Source of the DNA: Desulfotignum sp.
Lineage (GTDB): Bacteria; Desulfobacterota; Desulfobacteria; Desulfobacterales; Desulfobacteraceae
Assembly (NCBI GenBank): GCA_011390335.1
Contig: JAABSO010000016.1
Location: 22,956 to 86,955, forward strand
DNA length: 64,000 bases
Reading direction: 5' to 3'
Under the pieces are notes generated by a model. That model had not been told where the DNA came from and did not search any database. It saw only the letters and a program-made list of their open reading frames with translations. This document shows positions 44,699 to 51,361 of the stretch, in pieces. A program made the position numbers and the translations under genes. The stretch's first letter is position 1, and every line of letters starts with the position of its first letter.

Positions 44699-45991
44699 TC
44701 AAAGTTGTGATTTGATCGGCAGCAGAACCTTTTCGGCGAATTTTTGGCGCAGCGGACGGCTCTCCCAACGCGCAAGGGAATACGGCTCGGCCGCCAGCAA
44801 ATCGGCCTCGAATACCGCCGTCATCTGAGTGGCGAAGTCGCTGTTGTAGATATTCAGGCTCGCTTCGTCATTGAGCCGAATCGAACGAATGTCGAAGTTG
44901 GTCGAACCCACCGAAACAAACTCGGCATCGATGACCAGCAGCTTGGTGTGCATCATGGTCGGCTGATAGACGTAGATCTCGGCGCCTGCTTGAAGCAGCG
45001 CGCCCCATTCGGCCTTGGAGGCAATCTTGACTGTAAGCTCATCGATGTGCGGCCCGGGCAACAGAATGCGAACGCGGACGCCGCGATCTCGGGCAGCAAC
45101 CAATGCCTCGATCAACAGCCTGTCGGGTACAAAGTAGGACGCCGCCAGGTCGATAGTCGCATCGGCTGCGGCGATGGTAAGCAGATACATCAGGTGCATG
45201 CTCTCGCTCCCGCCGGATGGCGAGGCAACAAACACGTGGGCCGCCATCTCGCCTTCCTTTTTCAGGGCCGGAAAGTAGCTCGGCCCGTTCAGCAACTGGC
45301 CGGTGGTCTTGATCCAATTGTCGTTGAAGGCCGCTTGCAACTGCGCCACTACGGGCCCTTCAATCCGGAAGTGCGTGTCTCGCCAGTGCTCGGGATCGCC
45401 ACCGTCGCCAGTCCACTGATCCGCGATGCCTACCCCTCCGGTGAACCCGATGCGGCCATCGACCACCAGCAGCTTGCGATGGGTGCGGTTGTTCATGCGC
45501 CCGAAGTTGTACCAGCGCAGCGGCCGATATTGATGTAACTGCACACCGGCGGCTTTCATGGAATCCAGCAGCGACTGCTCCATCTTGGTGCTGCCGACCC
45601 AGTCGATGGTAACGCTCACCGCCACTCCCGCGCGGGCCCTTTCAGAAAGTGCTTGTGAGAACTTTTCACCAATTTCACCTGACCAGTAAATAAAAGTCTC
45701 GAAAGTGATCGAGGTCTGTGCCGAGCGAATGGCCTGCAGCATTGCGGGAAATATCTCGTTCCCGTTTTGCAGCGCAGTCACTTGATTGCCGTGCACTATC
45801 GCCGGGCCCAGCAGGACGGACATCTCCCGCCGAAACTGCGGATCAAAGACAGCGTATCGATGTTCGATCTTGCGCTCCAGCACCCTCTCGGACGTCTTGA
45901 AATTCTGCAACACTATCAGCACCAGGCTGGTGGCCAGTGCAGTAATTCCGATAACCCAGAGCATAGATTTTCGTCTCCCAGTCATTGGCAT
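44699..45991 (-). CDS. Cardiolipin synthase-like phospholipase D
   Basis: A 430-residue protein with an N-terminal membrane helix (residues 11-28) and two HKD motifs, HRKLLVVDGRIGFTGG and HTKLLVIDAEFVSVGSTNFD, as in bacterial cardiolipin synthases. It would condense two phosphatidylglycerols to cardiolipin in the inner membrane. Base composition is visibly higher in GC than its neighbours, hinting at acquisition. It ends 13 bp before the P-type ATPase gene. Confidence 0.88.
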   Translation of the reverse strand: MPMTGRRKSMLWVIGITALATSLVLIVLQNFKTSERVLERKIEHRYAVFDPQFRREMSVLLGPAIVHGNQVTALQNGNEIFPAMLQAIRSAQTSITFETFIYWSGEIGEKFSQALSERARAGVAVSVTIDWVGSTKMEQSLLDSMKAAGVQLHQYRPLRWYNFGRMNNRTHRKLLVVDGRIGFTGGVGIADQWTGDGGDPEHWRDTHFRIEGPVVAQLQAAFNDNWIKTTGQLLNGPSYFPALKKEGEMAAHVFVASPSGGSESMHLMYLLTIAAADATIDLAASYFVPDRLLIEALVAARDRGVRVRILLPGPHIDELTVKIASKAEWGALLQAGAEIYVYQPTMMHTKLLVIDAEFVSVGSTNFDIRSIRLNDEASLNIYNSDFATQMTAVFEADLLAAEPYSLARWESRPLRQKFAEKVLLPIKSQL

Positions 45992-46000
45992 CCTGTTCGT

Positions 46001-46159
46001 TCAGCGTTTGGCAATGATCCAGACCGCGTGCACGATGCCGGGAATGTAGCCTAAAAGGGTCAGAAGAATATTCAGCCAGAAGGCACCGCCAAAGCCGACC
46101 TGAAGAAAAACGCCTAAAGGGGGGAGCAGTATCGCTATAATTATTCTTACCAGATCCAT
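46001..46159 (-). CDS. Pmp3/YqaE-family membrane protein
   Basis: This 52-residue protein has two membrane helices with the Pmp3 pattern (ILLPPLGVFLQVGFGG and NILLTLLGYIPGIVHAVWII). Members are small stress-induced proteins affecting membrane potential. AGGAGGAAATGACTC precedes the ATG at 46159. Ends 10 bp before the cardiolipin synthase gene. Confidence 0.9.
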   Translation of the reverse strand: MDLVRIIIAILLPPLGVFLQVGFGGAFWLNILLTLLGYIPGIVHAVWIIAKR

Positions 46160-46188
46160 GAGTCATTTCCTCCTAAAGTTCTTATGTG

Positions 46189-46351
46189 TTATTGTCTGCT
46201 GCTCCAGAGCGCATAAACCAGCAGATAACCAAGCAGGCCGACAAATATATAGAGTCCAATAAGCGACCCGACAAGAACCCATGTAAACAGGCGGCTGCCA
46301 GCCGCAGTTTCCCACGGGTTGCCTAAGTCCCTTCGGCATCTTATTTGACAT
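46189..46351 (-). pseudogene. Frameshifted small membrane protein gene
   Basis: AAGGAGAAGAATC precedes an ATG at 46351 coding MSNKMPKGLRQ; the frame then shifts one base into a segment with NPWETAAGSRLFTW and two membrane-like runs (VLVGSLIGLYIFVGLLGYLL) ending at TAA 46189-46191. The length is 163 nt, not a multiple of three. Either the gene is dead or one base is wrong in the sequence. Confidence 0.6.
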
Positions 46352-46393
46352 GATTCTTCTCCTTTTTTTGTTTTTGGGGTTGAATTAACACTT

Positions 46394-46740
46394 CTACGGA
46401 ACGGTTATGCCAATGTTCGCACCAAAAAAAAAATTGTCCGGCCAGCGATCCAGAACCATGCGGCCGATCACCTTCAAAGGCACCAGTTCTTCCGGAATCA
46501 GCTTGGTAGCGTCCAGATGATCGAACAAAAATTTGTCCGCTTCCTCCTGCGTAAAAAGCTGAACCGCAAGTTCCCACTCGGGAAAATTGCCCGATTCGAT
46601 GGCCTCGAACATGTCGCGGCGGTGGAAGTCCGGATCAGCGCCGGAAATCTTGACGGTCTCATCCCATATGGTAGACTGCAGGCCGAGTTTTGGGCGCCAG
46701 TGGAATTTGACGAAGGTCGATTCTCCTGCATCATTTTTTC
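46394..46740 (-). pseudogene. Catalase (KatE/HPII-like) internal fragment
   Basis: The frame matches the central part of haem catalases: [38 protein letters not shown], and [25 protein letters not shown]. It stops upstream at a TGA near 46741 and diverges after NFF, so both ends of the protein, including the active-site His and the haem-tyrosine, are missing. A dead catalase gene is notable in a likely anaerobe. Confidence 0.88.
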
Positions 46741-47048
46741 AGCTTACCTTTCCCCTTACTTTTATCTTTGCTCATGAATGATCTCCTTGTTGATTACCTG
46801 CCAATGGACTTAAAAATGTTACCGTGTTATACTGCAACAAGAAAGGGCGGAAAAAAAGGCCCTGACCACACTCGACCGGGCATCTTCTTTTTTCAGACGT
46901 TCTGGTTACTTGTGATATTTGGGATCTTTGATCTTTTAAGTAAGAGGATAGATGGTCGTGGGTTTGACAGTCTCACCTGTACTTTAATGAAAATTGAAGT
47001 CCTAATTTTCTTATTCCCGGGCTGTGCCCGGGAACAAGAATAACCTCT
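46741..47048. other. Non-coding stretch with a small hairpin
   Basis: I see no convincing gene here. Bases 47014-47034 form a TTCCCGGGC-TGT-GCCCGGGAA hairpin, just past the CsbD stop, which may be part of its terminator, though no T-run follows on the minus strand. Confidence 0.45.
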
Positions 47049-47228
47049 CTATTTTCCCGCAACCTTCTTGACGTCCCCAGCTTTCTCCTGAGCTTCCCCT
47101 TTAACATTTTCGCCCTTGCCCTCGTTTTCCATGCTCTCGTTACCGACTGCTTTACCGCCGGTCTCCTTGATCTTACCTTTCACCTGGTGCAAATTGCCTT
47201 TTGCTTTGTCTTTTGTGCTTGATTTCAT
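47049..47228 (-). CDS. CsbD-family stress protein, second copy
   Basis: This 59-residue hydrophilic CsbD-like protein has STKDKAKGNLHQVKGKIKE and Lys/Glu-rich repeats, as at 3952. The ATG at 47228 follows CAGGAGGAAGACC. An ATG further upstream at 47267 would lie about at the predicted transcription start from the promoter at 47278, so 47228 is preferred. Confidence 0.87.
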   Translation of the reverse strand: MKSSTKDKAKGNLHQVKGKIKETGGKAVGNESMENEGKGENVKGEAQEKAGDVKKVAGK

Positions 47229-47277
47229 GGTCTTCCTCCTGTTTGTTTTTGGTTGAGCAAACTTCATTATTCATATA

Positions 47278-47293
47278 TTCAATTTCTGTACCA
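47278..47293 (-). promoter_or_regulatory. Putative sigma-54 promoter of CsbD gene
   Basis: Minus strand TGGTAC-AGAAA-TTGAA, one base from TGGCAC at -24 and with the TTGAA -12 form shared with 5870 and 55940. It is 49 bp before the CsbD ATG and 101 bp from the site at 47395. Confidence 0.68.
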
Positions 47294-47394
47294 GGCTTTC
47301 AACACGCAGCGCTATATGATCTATCATTTTGATTTTTAATCATACTCATTTAAATAAAGACTTATGAAACTGTCATAAGTTGCCATATAACAAG

Positions 47395-47426
47395 GGTCGG
47401 ATTTAACCATGATCATATATATGACC
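47395..47426. promoter_or_regulatory. Double-palindrome upstream activator site, copy 5
   Basis: The site is GGTCGGATTTAACC, a two-base spacer and GATCATATATATGACC. It is a looser copy of the motif. It is 101 bp from the CsbD promoter and 46 bp from the next copy. Confidence 0.6.
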
Positions 47427-47472
47427 TGGAAAGCGGCAAATGAAAACAATCTGCCGGCAGGTTCCGGAATAT

Positions 47473-47504
47473 GGTCATATGCGATCATTAGATCATATAT
47501 GGCC
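47473..47504. promoter_or_regulatory. Double-palindrome upstream activator site, copy 6
   Basis: The site is GGTCATATGCGATC, an ATTA spacer and GATCATATATGGCC. It lies 173 bp upstream of the plus-strand promoter at 47678, the same distance as at 41500/41689. Confidence 0.65.
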
Positions 47505-47677
47505 TTTTTGCCTTTTTGTTTTCGACAGCCCTATAGGGGGCATAGACCCGGGCAGCGGTTCATCATCAGAAAGACTACTTCAGAGGGACAAGCACTGCCA
47601 TAATTGCCAGTGTGATCGCCACCAGCCCGGGGAAGAGCATGATATGCCGAAAACCCGGAAAACAAATAACTATATAC

Positions 47678-47693
47678 TGGCATGTTTTTCGCA
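47678..47693 (+). promoter_or_regulatory. Putative sigma-54 promoter of coiled-coil lipoprotein
   Basis: Plus strand TGGCATG-TTTT-TCGCA, with intact -24 and one change in the -12 element. It is 121 bp before the lipoprotein ATG and 173 bp from the activator site at 47473. Confidence 0.75.
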
Positions 47694-47814
47694 TATTTAA
47701 ATTATCTCATGTGCTCCCAGGCATAATCGTCAGGGCCGCAGTCGACAGACTGAACACATCCATACTGGTCAACACGGGTTGACCACAAACTTTTTTTAAA
47801 AGGAGATGTAAGTC

Positions 47815-48252
47815 ATGACACACCAAAAAATGTTCGTATATGTACTTTCCCTTTTTTTCCTCTTCTTTCTGCTGCCGGGCTGTGACGGTCCGGCAGAAGA
47901 AGCCGGCGAAAAAATCGATGAGACCGTTCAGCAGCAAAAAGGACAATTCGATGAGGCCGAAAAAGAAATCGCTAAAGCCAAGGAAGAGATCGAGAATTTG
48001 AGAAACGATTTGACCCAGGCCCGCCAGGAACGAGACGAAGCCAAGGCCAGGCTGGAAAAAGCAGAGCAGGAACGCCAGCAGATTCTCAAGCAAATGGAAC
48101 AGTCGAACACCAGCGAAAGCCAGGAGAAAATAAAGCTGGAATCGCAGCAGAACGGCAACGTGTCTCAAGGACAAGAAAAAATGCAGCCTCAATCGGAAAA
48201 CATGGAGACTGGCCAGCAGCCGGCCCAGGATAAAACTTCCCCCGAGGAATAG
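47815..48252 (+). CDS. Coiled-coil lipoprotein
   Basis: A 145-residue precursor with a lipobox LLPGC, followed by a long Glu/Lys/Gln-rich coiled coil (about residues 35-110) and a low-complexity tail. It is probably an outer-membrane lipoprotein of unknown partner. AAAAGGAGATGTAAGTC precedes the ATG. It is divergent from CsbD and shares the intergenic region with two activator sites. Confidence 0.85.
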   Translation: MTHQKMFVYVLSLFFLFFLLPGCDGPAEEAGEKIDETVQQQKGQFDEAEKEIAKAKEEIENLRNDLTQARQERDEAKARLEKAEQERQQILKQMEQSNTSESQEKIKLESQQNGNVSQGQEKMQPQSENMETGQQPAQDKTSPEE

Positions 48253-48314
48253 GCATAGAGGCACAGGAAACAAGTGAGATTATGCCGCAAGAGGGGTGCA
48301 AGCCGATAGAACAA

Positions 48315-50129
48315 TCAGAACGGCCACATCAGGGGAACGAGTACCGCCACAACCAGCAGGGTGATTGCCACCAGCCCGGCCCCAAACCTGAGATAATCCC
48401 TGGTCTCATAAGAACCTGGACTCTGTACCATCAGGGGCGCCGGATGGCCTTCCGGCAGCAGGTATGTGGCCGCGGCCCCCACAATAACAGCGACTGCAAA
48501 CGCTTTGGGCTCGACCCCTATCAGGCCGGCTGTATCCAATGCTACCGGGGTCATGATTACCGCAACGGCTGCCCCGTGCAGGGACTGCGTCAGGATCAGG
48601 GCGATCAATGTGATCCCTATCATGGTGATATGGGGGCCAAGTGTACCCAAAGAATCTGCTATCAGGGTGGAAACAAACCCGGCTGCGCCGCTTTTCTCCA
48701 TCGCCAGCCCCAAGGGGTACATCCCCCCGACCAGCACAATTGTACGCCACTCCACATGTTCATATAACAGCCTGGGGGGCAGAATGCCGACGAGGACCAT
48801 TAGAGCTGCACCTCCCAGCGCCGCTACAGCAATAGGAAGCAGGTTGAAACCTGCCAAAACAACCACCCCCGCCATAATCAAGGCGGCCCACTTGCCCAGG
48901 TGGCGCAGCTTACGGGGGGCTTCCTCCTGGTGTGGCTTATGCAGCCACAAGAAACCCGGTCCGGGATCATAGCTGCGCGTCTGATCGCCCGGACCATAGA
49001 GCAGGAGTCCGTCTCCTTCCTGCAGGGGAGTGGTTCCCACATCGGTTCGAATGGGTTTATCCGCGCGCCAGATCGCTACGCCCGTAAGACAGGTTTCATT
49101 TCGAAAATTCAAATCAGCCAGGGTCTTGCCGGCCACCGGTGAACGCGGCGGGACAACCACTTCGATCAGCTCTCCACTGGATGACGGGAATTTTTCAGGT
49201 TGGCTGGGATGCCCCAATACTTTGAGTCCCGGATGCCCCTGCACCAGCTTATCGACCCTTGTCCTGCGCCCGCTCACCAGCAGCATATCATCCTTCTCCA
49301 GTACAAAATTCACGCGATTATGAAGCTGGGGTTCGTCATGGCGCACAACAGACAAGACCGTAAGCCCGTGCCCACTACCGATTTCGATTTCCTGCAACGT
49401 CTTCCCCACCCAGGAAGAATCGTTCAGGAGCAAGACCTCCCACAGGCGGTCTTCCAGATGGTATGTCTGCATTAAATCGGTGTGATCTTCGAGGTTTTTT
49501 GTGACGCCCTTTTTATTCTCATCCGGCAACAGGCGTTGTCCTATGAAAAAGGTGTATATGGCGAAAGAAACGATCAAAGCAATACCTATTGGCGCAAGTT
49601 CGAAGAATCCCAGTGCCGGCTGACCCGAGGCTTGAAGCAACTCGTTCACCACAAGATTATGCGAGGCCCCGATAATGGTCAGGTTTCCACCTGCCAGAGC
49701 AGCCATAGCAATGGGCAGGAGAAGCTTTGAGCGGTGGATATCGCTCTTTCGTGCCAGCCGGAGGACCACCGGGATGAATAACGAAACAGTGGCAATATCG
49801 CTCACAAAACCTGACAAAAATCCTGGGACCAAAGAGCTCATCAAGGTCAACCGTTTGCGGCTCCCCCCGGCAATGTCGTTCAACCGCTCCGCGATCCAGC
49901 GGACCACCCCGCTGCGCACCAGTCCGGCGCTCAATACCAACAAGCCTGCGATCGAGATGACAGCTTCGCTGCTGAAGCCTTTCAGAACCTCCTCCACCTC
50001 TAACAGGCCGGTAGCTGCCAGTGAAAAGAGCACCAGTACCGCGACGATATCCGCACGGATCCAACCGGTTATAAACAACAGCATGGCGGTTCCCAATATG
50101 GCAAAAACCACTCCGATTTCTATTGTCAT
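48315..50129 (-). CDS. SLC13-type permease with TrkA-C domains
   Basis: A 604-residue membrane protein with about 11 hydrophobic segments of the SLC13/CitT family. Two soluble TrkA-C (RCK_C) domains (about residues 210-380) are set between the membrane halves (WVGKTLQEIEIG; LADLNFRNETCLTGVAIWR). Members carry anionic substrates such as di- or tricarboxylates or sulfate; the choice is not readable here. Its start region matches the leader of DUF3309 at 40486, showing shared origin of the 5' region. Confidence 0.82.
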   Translation of the reverse strand: MTIEIGVVFAILGTAMLLFITGWIRADIVAVLVLFSLAATGLLEVEEVLKGFSSEAVISIAGLLVLSAGLVRSGVVRWIAERLNDIAGGSRKRLTLMSSLVPGFLSGFVSDIATVSLFIPVVLRLARKSDIHRSKLLLPIAMAALAGGNLTIIGASHNLVVNELLQASGQPALGFFELAPIGIALIVSFAIYTFFIGQRLLPDENKKGVTKNLEDHTDLMQTYHLEDRLWEVLLLNDSSWVGKTLQEIEIGSGHGLTVLSVVRHDEPQLHNRVNFVLEKDDMLLVSGRRTRVDKLVQGHPGLKVLGHPSQPEKFPSSSGELIEVVVPPRSPVAGKTLADLNFRNETCLTGVAIWRADKPIRTDVGTTPLQEGDGLLLYGPGDQTRSYDPGPGFLWLHKPHQEEAPRKLRHLGKWAALIMAGVVVLAGFNLLPIAVAALGGAALMVLVGILPPRLLYEHVEWRTIVLVGGMYPLGLAMEKSGAAGFVSTLIADSLGTLGPHITMIGITLIALILTQSLHGAAVAVIMTPVALDTAGLIGVEPKAFAVAVIVGAAATYLLPEGHPAPLMVQSPGSYETRDYLRFGAGLVAITLLVVAVLVPLMWPF

Positions 50130-50222
50130 GGTTTATCTTCCCCGTTGAACAGGATGGAAACCCGCCTTTGAAAATATTCAGTGGCAAGTGGCGCTGCCGT
50201 CCCAATGGATACTGGATCAGGC

Positions 50223-50283
50223 TTACTCAGCGGTCATATTGTTGTTGACACGCTTTACGCCGTCAACATCGGCCGGGCATTTG
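50223..50283 (-). pseudogene. 3' remnant of a BON-domain gene
   Basis: The minus strand encodes ADVDGVKRVNNNMT then a stop, matching the last residues of the triple-BON protein at 40580. Homology extends from 50140 to 50283 against 40490-40640, including the leader of DUF3309 and of the SLC13 gene. It marks the left end of a duplicated BON locus whose gene was replaced by the PEP-CTERM gene. Confidence 0.88.
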
Positions 50284-50290
50284 GGGGTAA

Positions 50291-50327
50291 GTATTGAGGG
50301 CGGATCATAGGAATCCGCCCTCAATAC
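50291..50327 (-). terminator. 15-bp perfect hairpin after PEP-CTERM gene
   Basis: GTATTGAGGGCGGAT and its exact complement form a 15-bp stem with a seven-base loop, 25 bp past the PEP-CTERM stop. No T-run follows on the minus strand, so it may be a factor-dependent terminator or an mRNA 3' stabiliser. Confidence 0.6.
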
Positions 50328-50351
50328 TACATGGTTACAATACAAGCGTGG

Positions 50352-50942
50352 TTAGCTCTTTTTTCTTGTCAATCCTGCAAGGCCAAGGAGACCTATACCA
50401 AAAAGGACCATTGTGGTCGGTTCAGGAATAGGAGCACCGGGTCCCTGGTAATCAGGCGGAACCAGGGTTGACAAAGTAAAAGTGGACGTGTCTCCGGTAC
50501 CGGTTGCACTCATAAACCAGATACTTTCGGTATCATCATAGCCGGTTATGGAGGCAGTACCTGTTCCACTAAGGGTTAACTGGTTCGTACCTTCGAAGTC
50601 AACCTGAGAAGTTAGCATAGTATAGCTGTAATCTACACCTGAATAATTAATATCCCAGATACCTGCTATTCCTGCTCCACCCACATTCGGGTCAAAAGTG
50701 AAGGTATCAAGATTAACCGCATAACCACCTGGAATGGCAGCATAATCATAGGTTCCTCCGTCAGTTGAGACGACAACATTGCTGAAGTTTGTAAATTTCG
50801 TAGCCAAATCCAAAGCTGCGTTATCCGACTCGAATGTCCCGCTAAAGGACGTATAGCCATAAATCGTATCAGCCTGTGCATTGAAAGCAAAGGCGCCGAT
50901 CATTGCCACCAAAAGGGTGACACTCAGTATTAATTTTTTCAT
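50352..50942 (-). CDS. PEP-CTERM surface/exported protein
   Basis: A 196-residue precursor with a signal peptide (MKKLILSVTLLVAMIGAFAF-NAQA). The C-terminus has PIPEPTTMVLFGIGLLGLAGLTRKKS: a PEP motif, a hydrophobic helix and a basic tail, the sorting signal recognised by exosortase. The middle is Thr/Ser/Gly-rich with no known enzyme domain. It is probably an exopolysaccharide-linked surface protein. Promoter at 51152 and activator site at 51331. No exosortase is encoded in the window. Confidence 0.92.
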   Translation of the reverse strand: MKKLILSVTLLVAMIGAFAFNAQADTIYGYTSFSGTFESDNAALDLATKFTNFSNVVVSTDGGTYDYAAIPGGYAVNLDTFTFDPNVGGAGIAGIWDINYSGVDYSYTMLTSQVDFEGTNQLTLSGTGTASITGYDDTESIWFMSATGTGDTSTFTLSTLVPPDYQGPGAPIPEPTTMVLFGIGLLGLAGLTRKKS

Positions 50943-51151
50943 AAAACCTAATCCTTTTTCAATAAATTGCTTTAAAAATTTCAGGCGGTAAGCCCGGGGT
51001 AAATAGTCTCATCGAAACAAAAACGTCTTGCTGTCACATCTTTTCAGGCCGGCCGGCTCCCTCCTTTCTGCCCACCTGATGAAAATTTTCATCATTTATG
51101 TGTAACCCATTTTGTTTGCGCTTGAATCTCCGGAGTCTGGAAAAGTGTAAT

Positions 51152-51167
51152 TGCAGCTTGCGTGCCA
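51152..51167 (-). promoter_or_regulatory. Putative sigma-54 promoter of PEP-CTERM gene
   Basis: Minus strand TGGCACG-CAAG-CTGCA, nearly identical to the promoter at 41500. It is 210 bp before the PEP-CTERM ATG and 163 bp from the activator site at 51331. Confidence 0.83.
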
Positions 51168-51330
51168 GATGTTGTCAGAGGCGTAAAAAAGGGCGATTGA
51201 AATTACGGTAAAGACGGAGATAAAGGCTGTATAGACTTCTCGGAAGATCTTTGTAAATGAAAAACGCCGCTGCCTGAAAATTATCAATGCCTTTTTCAAT
51301 CTTTAGCAGCATAAACATAAGAGGTGAAAG

Positions 51331-51361
51331 GATCAAATTTGACCAATGATCATATTTGACC
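51331..51361. promoter_or_regulatory. Double-palindrome upstream activator site, copy 7
   Basis: On the plus strand, GATCAAATTTGACC, an AAT spacer and GATCATATTTGACC. It overlaps the last codons and stop of the acetate-CoA ligase gene, and its flanks match the cassette at 41450-41730. Confidence 0.78.

Noticed and set aside
46768..47043. 91-codon plus-strand frame before the second CsbD gene.
   Set aside because: No ribosome-binding site, atypical composition, and it runs through the hairpin at 47014.
47580..47640. Small piece resembling the end of the SLC13 transporter gene.
   Set aside because: Similarity over about 50 bases only (a CGCCACCAGCCCGG block); could be a duplicated 3' end but too short to call.
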